Below are positions 32,562 to 40,645 of a stretch of 47,693 nucleotides of DNA, piece by piece. The DNA is from Planctomycetota bacterium. Its GTDB lineage: Bacteria; Planctomycetota; UBA1135; GCA-002686595. The notes beneath the pieces were generated by a model. The model did no database searches. It had not been told where the DNA came from and saw only the letters and a list, made by a program, of their open reading frames with translations. The DNA is taken from assembly GCA_021413885.1 (NCBI GenBank), contig JAIOPM010000062.1:1-47693 (forward strand). The letters are read 5' to 3'. The position numbers were made by a program, and so were the translations under genes. Each line of letters opens with the position of its first letter. Position 1 is the stretch's first letter.

Positions 32562-32582
32562 GCATGCCTCTCGCGCTCTGAA

Positions 32583-32601
32583 GGAACCGAATTTCGGTTC
32601 C
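32583..32601 (+). terminator. Short hairpin after the Cys-rich lipoprotein gene
   Basis: GGAACCGA-ATT-TCGGTTCC forms an eight-base perfect stem 21 bases after the stop at 32561. No T-run follows; it may act together with the stronger hairpin at 32621. Confidence 0.4.
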
Positions 32602-32620
32602 CGACGAGCCCATGAGAACG

Positions 32621-32656
32621 AGCGAGCGGATCCGGCGACGGGTCCGCTCGCTTTTT
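32621..32656 (+). terminator. Intrinsic terminator
   Basis: AGCGAGCGGATCC (32621-32633) pairs with GGGTCCGCTCGCT (32640-32652), with one G-T pair and a six-base loop. The T-run TTTTT (32652-32656) follows directly. This is the only textbook Rho-independent terminator that I found in the window. It isolates the small lipoprotein gene from the next gene. Confidence 0.85.
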
Positions 32657-32746
32657 CGTCGCCGACGTTCTTCGCGATGGGCTTCGCGACTGGCGTCGCA
32701 GACGAGTTCGTCGAGACGTCGCGCCATCAGTGTGGACTCGGCTGCG

Positions 32747-32752
32747 TAGAAT
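32747..32752 (+). promoter_or_regulatory. Candidate -10 box TAGAAT
   Basis: TAGAAT differs from TATAAT at one base and lies 35 bases before the ATG at 32788, after the terminator at 32621-32656. No good -35 hexamer is seen. Confidence 0.4.
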
Positions 32753-32787
32753 CCCGGACGCAGGTCCCCAAAGGAAAGAACCCAACC

Positions 32788-33591
32788 ATGAACATGCGAA
32801 TCAGCCTCACGCTCGTCGGCGCTTTGATGTCGACGGTGCTCGTCCTCCCGACGTTCGCTCGCGCGAGCTCCACCCCGTCCGCCGCCGCGCAGCAAGCCGG
32901 CCAGGACAAGGGCGCCCAGGACAAGGGCGGCGAAAAGAAGCGCGAACAGGGCGGCGAGAAGGAGAAGAAGGACGGCGAAGCTCCGAAGCGCGACGCCGCC
33001 AAGACCGACGGCAACGAGGAGATGCGGATCGCGGCGCAGATGCCGCTTTACCCGCTCGACGTCTGCGTGATCAGCGGTGAAGCGCTCGGCGCCGACTCGA
33101 AGAACTTCCTGGTCGAAGGTCGTCTCGTGCGCACGTGCTGCGCTCGCTGCGAAGCGAAGATCAAGGCCGATCCCGCCGCGACGATGAAGAAGATCGACGA
33201 AGCGATCGTGCGCAAGCAGAAGCCTGCCTACCCGATGGAGAAGTGCCCGGTCAGTGGCGACGCCCTCGGTGAAGGCGCGGTCGACGTCGTGCAGGGTTCG
33301 CGGCTCGTCCGCTTCTGCTCCGAGAAGTGCGTCGCCGAGTTCAAGAAGGAGCCCGAGGCGAGCATGAAGAAGCTCGAGACCGCCTACATCGCGTCGCAGA
33401 AGAAGGCGTATCCGCTGACGCACTGCCTCGTGATGGCGGACGACACGCTGAACGACGATGCGGTCGACTACCTGTACGGCACGCGGCTCGTGCGCTTCTG
33501 CTGCAAGAAGTGCATCAACGAGTTCCGCAAGAGCCCGGAGAAGTACATCGCCAAGCTCGACGAGGCGGCGTCCGCGGCGAAGAAGAACTGA
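32788..33591 (+). CDS. Secreted protein with three Cys-rich TRASH/YHS-like repeats
   Basis: This 267-residue exported protein has a signal (MNMRISLTLVGALMSTVLVL, cleavage near ARA), then a Lys/Glu/Gly-rich linker (30-80). Three tandem repeats of about 60 residues follow (from ~88, ~148 and ~208). Each reads YPL/M-x2-C, SG or a related turn, then G-x-RLVR-x-C-C/S-x-K/R-C and a helix ending KK-L/I-x-E/D-A. Cysteines are C93/C117/C118/C121, C153/C177/C181 and C213/C238/C239/C242. The spacing resembles TRASH or YHS metal-binding units (inference). Metal capture outside the cytoplasm is likely. An AAAGGAAAG site precedes the ATG. Confidence 0.78.
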   Translation: MNMRISLTLVGALMSTVLVLPTFARASSTPSAAAQQAGQDKGAQDKGGEKKREQGGEKEKKDGEAPKRDAAKTDGNEEMRIAAQMPLYPLDVCVISGEALGADSKNFLVEGRLVRTCCARCEAKIKADPAATMKKIDEAIVRKQKPAYPMEKCPVSGDALGEGAVDVVQGSRLVRFCSEKCVAEFKKEPEASMKKLETAYIASQKKAYPLTHCLVMADDTLNDDAVDYLYGTRLVRFCCKKCINEFRKSPEKYIAKLDEAASAAKKN

Positions 33592-33651
33592 GCTCGCGCC
33601 TCGCGCGAACTCATCGGCGGGCGATGCCGCGCGGCGTCGCCCGTCGTCGTT

Positions 33652-34092
33652 TCAGGGCCCGACGACTTGGACGAGCTCGATCTCGAACACCAACGTGCTG
33701 TTCGGCGGGATGACGTCGGGGATCCCGGTTGCCCCCCAGCCGAGCTCCGGCGGGATCGTCAGGCGACGCTTGCCGCCGGCGCGCAGACCGAGGACGCCGT
33801 CCTCGAGACCCTTCGCGACTTCCGCCTTGCCGATCGTGAAGCTCAGCGGCGTGCCGCGGTCGTACGTCGAGTCGAAGCGCCTGCCGTCACCGAGCCACCC
33901 CGTGTAGTCGATGCTGACCAGCGAACCGTACACCGCCGTCGAGCCGTGACCTTCTAGCAGCTCGGCGTACTGCACGCCGGACGGCGTGAGATGCTCTTGC
34001 GGCGGTGGCACCGCGATCGGGCGATTGAAGCCCGAGAACGAGCATGCGCCGAGGACGACGCACAGCACCGCGGAAGTCGCGCGTCGTCCCAT
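33652..34092 (-). CDS. FKBP-type peptidyl-prolyl isomerase, lipoprotein
   Basis: This 146-residue protein has a lipoprotein signal (GRRATSAVLCVVLGACSFSG, lipobox LGAC) and one FKBP domain: VSIDYTGWLGDGRRFDSTYD, PLSFTIGKAEVAKGLEDGVL, GGKRRLTIPPELGWGATG and PNSTLVFEIELVQV. The conserved aromatic and Asp residues of the FK506 pocket are present, so it should catalyse prolyl isomerisation at the membrane. Its ATG overlaps the stop of the second FKBP gene by one base, so the two are co-translated. Confidence 0.92.
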   Translation of the reverse strand: MGRRATSAVLCVVLGACSFSGFNRPIAVPPPQEHLTPSGVQYAELLEGHGSTAVYGSLVSIDYTGWLGDGRRFDSTYDRGTPLSFTIGKAEVAKGLEDGVLGLRAGGKRRLTIPPELGWGATGIPDVIPPNSTLVFEIELVQVVGP

Positions 34093-34550
34093 CAGCGCAC
34101 CTCGAGGATCTCGATCGAGTAGACGACGTCGCTCGCAGCGGGAACGCCGTTCGCCGGATTGCCGGCGTCGCCCCATGCGAGCGCGGGCGGCAACGTGAGC
34201 TTCGCCTTCGCGCCGCGCTTCAAGCCGATCAGGCCGCGCGCGAGTCCCGGCACGGGCTTCGGTCCGCTGGAGGCGCCGAGGTCGAGCTCGAGCGGAATCC
34301 CGCTCTCGCGCGTCGAGTCGAACGGCTTCGTCGCGCCCGGCAGCAACGCGTTGTAGTGGAGCACGACGCGCGACGTCGGTCCGATCGCCGGTCCGTCGCC
34401 GGGCGCGAAGACTTCGATCTGCAATCCGTCGTCGCGCTTCTCGACGTACGTTTCGAAGGTCGCGGTCGCGGCGGTTTCGGATGCGTGCTCCGACGTCGCC
34501 GGCGTGCACGCGGTCAGGGCGACGAAGAGGATGGGGAGGGCGAGTCGCAC
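34092..34550 (-). CDS. Second FKBP-type peptidyl-prolyl isomerase, lipoprotein
   Basis: This 152-residue protein starts at a GTG (34550) with a lipoprotein signal (RLALPILFVALTACTPAT, lipobox LTAC). The FKBP domain follows with VVLHYNALLPG, FDSTRESGIPLELDLG, VPGLARGLIGLKRGAKAKL, LPPALAWGDAG and VVYSIEILEV. It is clearly diverged from the next gene although both are short lipoproteins. A weak minus-strand -10 (TAGGCT, 34563-34568) lies between it and palindromic element copy 4. Confidence 0.88.
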   Translation of the reverse strand: MRLALPILFVALTACTPATSEHASETAATATFETYVEKRDDGLQIEVFAPGDGPAIGPTSRVVLHYNALLPGATKPFDSTRESGIPLELDLGASSGPKPVPGLARGLIGLKRGAKAKLTLPPALAWGDAGNPANGVPAASDVVYSIEILEVR

Positions 34551-34569
34551 GTCTGAGGGCAGAGCCTAC

Positions 34570-34671
34570 CGTACGGAGCCAGCCTCGACTCGGCCGTTTT
34601 CGCCGGCCCACGCCAAGGCGGTTTCTCCGTCGCTGCCCGGCGAAAACGGCCGAGTCGAGGCTGGCTCCGTA
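34570..34671. repeat. Palindromic intergenic element, copy 4 (subtype B)
   Basis: A perfect 35-bp inverted repeat (34572-34606 with 34637-34671) surrounds a 30-base loop. The sequence is close to copy 2 in the arms but the loop has drifted. The right arm stops two bases short of the full element, exactly where the pta stop codon (34672-34674) begins. The left side borders the upstream region of the second FKBP gene. Confidence 0.93.
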
Positions 34672-35619
34672 TCAGGCGAGGATCGACGCGATCACCGCCA
34701 CGTTGACGATGTCGTCGACGGTGCAGCCGCGCGAAAGGTCCATGTACGGCTGCTTCAAGCCCTGCACCAGCGGCCCGAGCGCCGTCGCGCCCGCCAGACG
34801 TTGGGCGAGCTTGTATCCGATGTTCCCCGCGTCGAGGTCGGGGAACACGAGCACGTTCGCGCGCCCGCCGACCGCCGAACCCGGCGCCTTCTTCTCCTGC
34901 ACCGCGGTCACCAACGCCGCGTCGAGCTGCAGCTCGCCGTCGGAGCACAAGTCGGGCTTGCGCTTCTTCAACAGCTCGGCCGCGACGCGCACCTTGTCGA
35001 CGTCGGCGTGTTCGGCGGAACCCTTGGTCGAGAACGAGAGCAACGCGACGCGTGGCGTTTCGCCGACGAGCCGTCGATGGCTCTCCGCGGAAGCGATCGC
35101 GATGTCGACCAGTTGTTCGCTGGTCGGTTGCGGAACGACGCCGCAGTCGGCGAAGGTCAACGCTTGGTCCTTGAACACCATCAAGAAGCACGACGACAAC
35201 GTCTTCGAACCCGGCGCGAGTCCGACGATCCACAGTCCGGCGCGCAGCACGTCCGCGGTCGGCGAATCGCTGCCGGCGACGCCGGCTTGGCAATCGCCGC
35301 TGCGCACCAGGAACGCGCCGAAGATCAACGGATCGAGCACGCGTTTCGCCGCTTCCTCGGGCGTCATGCCCTTCGACTTGCGCAGCTCGACGAGCTCGGC
35401 CGCGAACTTCTTCGTGCGCGGATCGGACTTCGGCCGCACGAGCTCGACGCCCGCCGGCGGATTCGCGACGTCGCCGTCGTCGATCAACACCGGGATCGCG
35501 AAGCCTTCGGCCGCGAGCTTCGCCGCCGCTTGCACGACGCGCGGATCGCGCGCCTCGGGCAACACCACGCGACGCTTCAGGCGCCGCGACTTCTCTTGCA
35601 GTTCGAGCAGCAGGTTCAT
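34672..35619 (-). CDS. pta: Phosphate acetyltransferase
   Basis: This 315-residue enzyme interconverts acetyl-CoA and acetyl phosphate. The Pta/PTB fold shows in RVVLPEARDPRVVQAAAKLA, GCVAGSDSPTADVLRAGL-type sequence (here QAGVAGSDSPTADVLRAGLW), VFADCGVV-type sequence (TFADCGVVPQPT), RVALLSFSTKGSAEH and NVLVFPDLDAGNIGYKLAQR. The length fits the short Pta form without the N-terminal regulatory domain. No ackA is nearby. It directly follows the AtuA C-terminal-type gene (one base between), so the cluster may make acyl phosphate from an acyl-CoA product (inference). Phosphate butyryltransferase is a less likely alternative. Confidence 0.93.
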   Translation of the reverse strand: MNLLLELQEKSRRLKRRVVLPEARDPRVVQAAAKLAAEGFAIPVLIDDGDVANPPAGVELVRPKSDPRTKKFAAELVELRKSKGMTPEEAAKRVLDPLIFGAFLVRSGDCQAGVAGSDSPTADVLRAGLWIVGLAPGSKTLSSCFLMVFKDQALTFADCGVVPQPTSEQLVDIAIASAESHRRLVGETPRVALLSFSTKGSAEHADVDKVRVAAELLKKRKPDLCSDGELQLDAALVTAVQEKKAPGSAVGGRANVLVFPDLDAGNIGYKLAQRLAGATALGPLVQGLKQPYMDLSRGCTVDDIVNVAVIASILA

Positions 35620-35620
35620 G

Positions 35621-35968
35621 TCAGGCGCTCGGTGTCGCGTCGAGCACGCTTTGAGGGACTTCGAGTTCGAGCCGCAACACCGCGAGCCCGTGCGTCTTGC
35701 CTTGCGCGTCGGTCTTAAGGGACGCCGAGCCGCCGCCGCCGAGCGAATCGAGCAACAGGAAGTTGAGCGCGCGCAGGTTGTCGGCCTCGTAGCGCTTCAC
35801 GCCGCCGAAGTTGATCGAGCGCATGTGCGCCTTCACGACGTCGGCACCGAGCTTCTCCTTGAGGAACGCGTACGCCGCGTCCGACCGCGCGATCACGCCG
35901 ACGTTCGAGCCTTCGCCCTTGTCGCCGGAGCGAGCGCACGCGATGCGGGAGAGTTGGACCTTGGGCAT
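35621..35968 (-). CDS. AtuA-like C-terminal (ferredoxin-fold) domain protein
   Basis: This 115-residue protein matches the small C-terminal part of AtuA/DUF1446 proteins: MPKVQLSRIACARSGDKG followed by the NVGVIARSDAAYAFL segment, a helix and the INFGGVKRYEADNLRALNFL segment, with GLAVLRLELEVP at the end. In many bacteria this is fused to, or directly next to, the large AtuA domain. Here the large part lies ~1 kb upstream (37013-38386), with an unrelated secreted protein gene between. The ligand is unknown; AtuA is needed for acyclic terpene use in Pseudomonas. Confidence 0.85.
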   Translation of the reverse strand: MPKVQLSRIACARSGDKGEGSNVGVIARSDAAYAFLKEKLGADVVKAHMRSINFGGVKRYEADNLRALNFLLLDSLGGGGSASLKTDAQGKTHGLAVLRLELEVPQSVLDATPSA

Positions 35969-35980
35969 GGGGGAGTCGTT

Positions 35981-37006
35981 TCAGGAACCGACGAGCTTCT
36001 TGAACTCAGGCAGCGTGCGCAGCGACGTGAAGAGTTCGTCCTTGGCCGCGCTCTTCGCGAGCGACGGATCGGCCTCGATCGCGCGGCGCAGGTTGGCGAG
36101 CGCGTCGGCGGACTTGGACAGCTTCGCGCAACACGCGGCGAGGTGATAGAGCGCCTGCGTGCGGTACACGCGCAGTTCGTCCGGCGCGTCGGCGGGAACC
36201 AGTTCGACGAGCTGCGAGAGAGGCGTGAGCGCGTCCTTGAAGCGCTGCTTCGCCGCGTGCACGGCCGCGAGCGCGTCGAGCGCGTGCACCAACGCCGTCG
36301 TCTCCTTCGGCGCGCGTTCGTTCTTCGCCGCGAGCAACGCGGCCGCGCGCTCGTAGCCGCGGAGTTGCAGCGCGTCGTCGTTCCGGTCGTAACCGAGCGC
36401 GCCGAGGTAGTAGTGGGGCGCCCATTCGTTCGGCCGCGCCGCGCATTGCTTCTGCACCCACGCGGCTTGCTCGCCGGCTTGCGCGGCGATTTCGTCGCGG
36501 AACGCGTACAGCTCCGGCGGCAACGGCAGTTGCGCAACGTCGCAGCGCCCGTCGACCCGGAACGAGCGCACCAGCGCTTCGAAATCCGCGCGGGCGAACG
36601 CGTCTTTCGCTCCCTTCAGGCGCGTCACCGAAAGGTGGAGATCGAAGAGGAAGTCGGCGTTCGGCGGGTACGCGTGGTACGTCGTCTGCGTCACCGGCCC
36701 GGATTCCTCCCACGAGCAACACGTCACACCGCCGACGTCGAACGAACGGAAGCCCGGCATCTTCGCGCGGCGCTTCGCGACCTCGGCGCCGCCGAGGAAC
36801 GGAAAGTTCGGTTCGGCGAGCAACGTGAAGTACACGCTCTTGGCGAGCGAGCCGCAGAGGATCGTCCGTCCGTTCTCGCCCTTCGGTTCGCGCTCGAACG
36901 ACGTGAACTCGAGCGACGCTTTGACCGGACCCGGCTCGAGCGCGACCTCGACGCGTTGCCCGAGCGCCGCGGCGCCGACGAAGCAGAGTTGCGCGAGCGC
37001 GAGCAT
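35981..37006 (-). CDS. Secreted helical (TPR-like) repeat protein
   Basis: This 341-residue protein starts MLALAQLCFVGAAALGQRVE, a signal peptide. The N-terminal half is beta-rich (KASLEFTSFEREPKGENGRT, SYVYFTLLAE-type strands) with a CC pair (VTCCSWEES). The C-terminal half consists of paired helices (PHYYLGALGYDRNDDALQLR, YHLAACCAKLSKSADALANL, RRAIEADPSLAKSA) and is TPR-like. The function is unknown. It sits between the two AtuA-type genes with spacers of 12 bases (to 35968) and 6 bases (to 37013), so it belongs to the same operon. Confidence 0.75.
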   Translation of the reverse strand: MLALAQLCFVGAAALGQRVEVALEPGPVKASLEFTSFEREPKGENGRTILCGSLAKSVYFTLLAEPNFPFLGGAEVAKRRAKMPGFRSFDVGGVTCCSWEESGPVTQTTYHAYPPNADFLFDLHLSVTRLKGAKDAFARADFEALVRSFRVDGRCDVAQLPLPPELYAFRDEIAAQAGEQAAWVQKQCAARPNEWAPHYYLGALGYDRNDDALQLRGYERAAALLAAKNERAPKETTALVHALDALAAVHAAKQRFKDALTPLSQLVELVPADAPDELRVYRTQALYHLAACCAKLSKSADALANLRRAIEADPSLAKSAAKDELFTSLRTLPEFKKLVGS

Positions 37007-37012
37007 GGCGGA

Positions 37013-38386
37013 TCAGGAAGTGAAGACCGAGACCTTGGTGCTCACGAGTTCTTTCCTCACGAGCGCCGGCCAGTAGCCGATGATCTCCGACGCTTTCGGG
37101 CGCCCGCCCGCGAAGCCGGTGACGCCCGGAGGACCGCTGGTGACCAGAGGCACGAGCTCCATCCCGAAACGATCGACCTTCGCCTCGTCGGGACCTTTGA
37201 CGCCCATGCGCAGCACGACTTCGCTCGGCTCGTTCGCGCCCGCGACCGCGATGCCCGCGTGACAGACGTTGGCGCCGACGAATTCGACGAGGCGTTCTTC
37301 GGGCGCATAGCGGAAGCCGTCGGACTCGAGACGCTTCCACACGATGTCGGCGCAGAGCTTCGCCTTCTCGAGCGCGTCGGGGCCGGAGATCGTCAACTGT
37401 CCGAGCGCCTTGAAGCCGTCCTCGTAGCTCAACGAAACCTTGTACGTCGGCGTCGCGGGCTTGCCCTTCACGCCGGAGCAACGCACGCGATCCTTGCCGT
37501 CCTGCTCGAGCCGGATCGACGTGAAATCGGCGATGCAGTCGGGCGTGATGTAGTTCTTCGGATCGCCCATCTCGTAGACGAGCTGGTGCGCGACGCTCGA
37601 CACGTCGACGAGACCGCCGGTGCCGTCGTGCTTCGTCACGGTGAACGTGCCGTCCGCCTTGCACTCGACGATCGGATAACCGACGCGCGCGAGGTCGGGC
37701 ACGCGTCGCCAATCGGTGTGGTTGCCGCCGGTGCACTGCGCGCCGCACTCGATGATGTGGCCCGCCATCGTTCCGGCGGCGAGCAAGTCCCACTGATCCG
37801 CCTTCCAACCGAACTCGTGGACGAGCGGCCCGACGACGAGCCCCGGATCGGTCAAGCGCCCCGCGATCACGATCTGCGCGCCCTTCGCGAGCGCCTCCGC
37901 GACCGGGAACGCGCCGATGTAGACGTTGGCGCTGGTGACGCGGTCGCGCACCGTCGCGAGCGGCGCGCTGGTGTCCATGTTGTTCAACGGCTCGCCGTTC
38001 GCCGCGAGCTCGTCGAGCCGCCCGAACACGTCGTCGCCCTCGATCACCGCCACCTTCATGCCGGTGACGCCGTGCTTCTTCAGCACCGCGAGCACCGCGT
38101 CCTTGCACGCGAGCGGATTCACGCCGCCGGCGTTGGCGATCACCTTGATGTTCCTCTCGACGACCTTCGGCAGGATCCGATCGATCATCGCCACGAAGTC
38201 GGTGGCGTAACCCTTGCGCGGGTCGCGGGAGCGCTGCTTCTGCAGGATGCTCATCGTGACCTCGGCCAAGTAGTCGAGGGTCAGGTAGTCGACCGGCCCT
38301 TCGTTGACCAGACGGATCGGCCCGAGGATCGAGTCGCCCCAGAACCCCTGGCCGTTGGCGATTCGAACGATGTTTCTGTCTTGCAT
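37013..38386 (-). CDS. AtuA-type large domain protein (DUF1446, acyclic terpene utilisation family)
   Basis: This 457-residue protein has the DUF1446 pattern: RIANGQGFWGDSILGPIRLV, VDYLTLDYLAEVTMSIL, GVNPLACKDAVLAVL, VYIGAFPVAEALAKGAQIVI, GRLTDPGLVVGPLVHEFGW and CGAQCTGGNHTDW. It ends at VFTS without the small C-terminal domain, which is encoded separately at 35621. The enzyme activity of this family is not established. The likely metabolic setting is breakdown of branched or terpenoid acids (family knowledge), with pta downstream. The ATG at 38386 has TAGACT on the minus strand 31 bases upstream. Confidence 0.9.
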   Translation of the reverse strand: MQDRNIVRIANGQGFWGDSILGPIRLVNEGPVDYLTLDYLAEVTMSILQKQRSRDPRKGYATDFVAMIDRILPKVVERNIKVIANAGGVNPLACKDAVLAVLKKHGVTGMKVAVIEGDDVFGRLDELAANGEPLNNMDTSAPLATVRDRVTSANVYIGAFPVAEALAKGAQIVIAGRLTDPGLVVGPLVHEFGWKADQWDLLAAGTMAGHIIECGAQCTGGNHTDWRRVPDLARVGYPIVECKADGTFTVTKHDGTGGLVDVSSVAHQLVYEMGDPKNYITPDCIADFTSIRLEQDGKDRVRCSGVKGKPATPTYKVSLSYEDGFKALGQLTISGPDALEKAKLCADIVWKRLESDGFRYAPEERLVEFVGANVCHAGIAVAGANEPSEVVLRMGVKGPDEAKVDRFGMELVPLVTSGPPGVTGFAGGRPKASEIIGYWPALVRKELVSTKVSVFTS

Positions 38387-38416
38387 GGAGCGAGGCCGCG
38401 ACGGCGGCGGCGCAAC

Positions 38417-38422
38417 AGTCTA
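38417..38422 (-). promoter_or_regulatory. Candidate -10 box TAGACT before the AtuA operon
   Basis: The minus-strand hexamer TAGACT lies 31 bases before the ATG at 38386. TTCCGC is in the -35 position at 17 bases. It is the third instance of TAGACT before a gene start in this window. Confidence 0.35.
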
Positions 38423-38557
38423 CGGACCGGGCGCGGCTCGCGGAACCTTCAGGCACAGTCGGTCGGAAGGAGTTGCGCGGGGCGTTCGGCGGATCACGGA
38501 TCGATTCCAGTGCGTTCGGGAGCGAGCTCGATACTCCGGCGTTCGCCCCCGAAACAC

Positions 38558-40618
38558 ATGAACCCCGAAGCCTCCCCGCGACCCGTTCGCGTGCATCTCG
38601 ATTCGTCCGCCGTCCGCGACGCCGAAGCCTGCGTCCGCTCGCTCGCCGCGATCGGCATCCTGGCCGAGACGGGCGAGCGGTCGGCCTCCGACGTCGATCT
38701 GGTCGTGTCGCTCGCCTCGCCGACGCGCGCGGCGTCGACCGTGCCGTGGATCGCGGTGCTCGACGACCGGAGCTCGACCGCGTTGTCGCGCGCGTTCGAC
38801 CTCGGTGCGACCGCCGTGTTGGCGCCGGACGCCGGCGTGGAAGAAATCACCCAGCACGTGCGCTTCGCCGTGCGGGATCTCGAGCGCTCGCGGGTCCAGG
38901 AACGCGTTGCCGACTTGCTCGAGCGCGTCGAACGCGCCGCCGGCGTCGGCAGTTTCGAGTACGAGCCGCTGAAGCGCAGCCTGTGGCTCTCGCAGGAAGC
39001 GCGGCGTTTGCTCGGGCTCGCGTCGGAGAACGGCGTCGAGCTCGTCGAGGTCGTGTTGTCGCGCGTCGCGCCGACCGAGCGCCGCAAGTTGTCGGATTGG
39101 CTGTCGCTGCTCGGCGCGGGTAAGGCCGCGCAGGAACTCGAGTGCCGCTTGGTCGATTCCGGCGGCGCGTCGGGTTGGGTGCGCTTCTGCGTCCCGGTCA
39201 CCAGCGAGCCGAGCCCGACTCGCATCGTGCGCGGCGTCGTCGAGGAATGGTCGGACACCGTCGGCAACGACGTCCGCGGCTCCGGACTCGGCGGCGCGGA
39301 CTTCCGACTCGACACGCGCGAGTTCTTCTGTTCGCTCGCGGCGACGATCGAGCGCGCCGAGTCGCGCGACGAGGCCGTCGGGATCCTGGTCGTCGACTCC
39401 GACGATCTGCGTTCGCTCGCGACGAGCTTCACGCGCGGCAACTTCGGACATCTGCTGCACACGTTGGCGGTGCGCGTGCATTCGTTGCTGCGCGAACTGC
39501 GCGGACCGCAGATGACCGAGGCGCACGGTAGCTCGTTGGTGCTCGGCCGCACGAGCGGCGGCGGCCTCGCGGTCGTCGTGCCCGGCGTCGGTCGTCGCGA
39601 CGACATCGTGTCGATCGGTGCGCGCCTCGCGACGTGGATCGGCAAGCCGGTGCACGTCGCCGGGCGCGAGCTCAGTCTCTCGAGCAACATCGGGATCGTG
39701 TGCTCGTCGGTCGAGTGTCGCGATCCCGAGGAACTCGTCCGTCGCGCCGAAACCGCCGCGTACTGCGCGCGCCGCGAAGGCCGCGATCGCGTCAAGCTCT
39801 ACGCGCCGGCGATGGACGCCGAGGCGTTCGAACGCCTGAGCCTCGAAGCCGCGCTGCGCCGCGCGCTCGCTCGCGACGAGCTCGTCCTGCACTACCAACC
39901 GCGCGTCGAGATCCGCACCGGCCGCATCGTCGGCGTCGAAGCGTTGGTCCGTTGGCAACACCCCGATCTGGGGTTCGTGTCGCCCGCGCGCTTCATTCCG
40001 GTCGCCGAGGAGACCGGTCTGATCGTTCCGATCGGAGCGCACGTGATGCGCATGGCGTGTCGTCAAGCGATGCGTTGGCGCGATGCGGGTCTTCCGCCGA
40101 TCCGTATGGCGGTCAACCTCTCGCCGCTGCAGCTCCACGACAGCGGCCTGCTCGAGACGATCCAAGAGTGCATGCGCTCGACCTCGATGCCGGCGGATTG
40201 CCTGGAGCTCGAGTTGACCGAAAGCGCGTTGATGAAGGATCCGGCGTCCGACGTCGAGCTCCTGCGGCAGATCAAGTCGCTCGGCGTGCACCTCTCGATC
40301 GACGACTTCGGGACCGGCTATTCGTCGCTCGCGTACTTGCGACGCTTCCCGGTCGACGCGTTGAAGATCGATCGCAGCTTCCTGCGCGATGCGACGTCGA
40401 GGCCCGACGATGCCTCGATCTTCAGCGCGATCGTGTTGATGGGGCGCAGTCTGAAGATGACCGTCGTCGCCGAGGGCGTCGAGACCGCGGCGCAGCTCTC
40501 GCTGTTGCGCGTCATGCGCGCCGACGAAGCACAGGGTTTCCTCCTCAGCCCGCCGGTCGCCGCCGATCAGGCCGCGCAGTTGCTCGCGAAGGGCACGCTC
40601 GGTCAGCTCGGGCCGTAG
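38558..40618 (+). CDS. Degenerate GGDEF plus EAL c-di-GMP phosphodiesterase
   Basis: This 686-residue cytoplasmic protein has a receiver-like N-terminal domain (~8-115) without a clear phosphoacceptor, a PAS-like domain (~125-235), a GGDEF domain (~250-420) and an EAL domain (~425-680). The GGDEF signature is SGGGL (333-337), so cyclase activity is unlikely. The EAL domain keeps EALVR (461-465), AVNLSP, LELTES, DDFGTGYSSL, LKIDRSFL, VVAEGVET and the QGFLLSPP end, so it should hydrolyse c-di-GMP to pGpG. The degenerate GGDEF may sense GTP. The ATG at 38558 is the only start that fits; the very long reading upstream is antisense to other genes. Confidence 0.93.
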   Translation: MNPEASPRPVRVHLDSSAVRDAEACVRSLAAIGILAETGERSASDVDLVVSLASPTRAASTVPWIAVLDDRSSTALSRAFDLGATAVLAPDAGVEEITQHVRFAVRDLERSRVQERVADLLERVERAAGVGSFEYEPLKRSLWLSQEARRLLGLASENGVELVEVVLSRVAPTERRKLSDWLSLLGAGKAAQELECRLVDSGGASGWVRFCVPVTSEPSPTRIVRGVVEEWSDTVGNDVRGSGLGGADFRLDTREFFCSLAATIERAESRDEAVGILVVDSDDLRSLATSFTRGNFGHLLHTLAVRVHSLLRELRGPQMTEAHGSSLVLGRTSGGGLAVVVPGVGRRDDIVSIGARLATWIGKPVHVAGRELSLSSNIGIVCSSVECRDPEELVRRAETAAYCARREGRDRVKLYAPAMDAEAFERLSLEAALRRALARDELVLHYQPRVEIRTGRIVGVEALVRWQHPDLGFVSPARFIPVAEETGLIVPIGAHVMRMACRQAMRWRDAGLPPIRMAVNLSPLQLHDSGLLETIQECMRSTSMPADCLELELTESALMKDPASDVELLRQIKSLGVHLSIDDFGTGYSSLAYLRRFPVDALKIDRSFLRDATSRPDDASIFSAIVLMGRSLKMTVVAEGVETAAQLSLLRVMRADEAQGFLLSPPVAADQAAQLLAKGTLGQLGP

Positions 40619-40645
40619 TCGCGCGAGCGCGCGGAGCGGCGTTCG

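Noticed and set aside
34481..38557. A continuous plus-strand reading of over 4 kb upstream of the GGDEF-EAL gene, in frame with it
   Set aside because: It is antisense to pta, the AtuA genes, the helical-repeat gene and part of the FKBP gene, is Arg-rich without domains, and also runs through palindromic element copy 4. High GC content gives few stops. Only the part from 38558 is a real gene.
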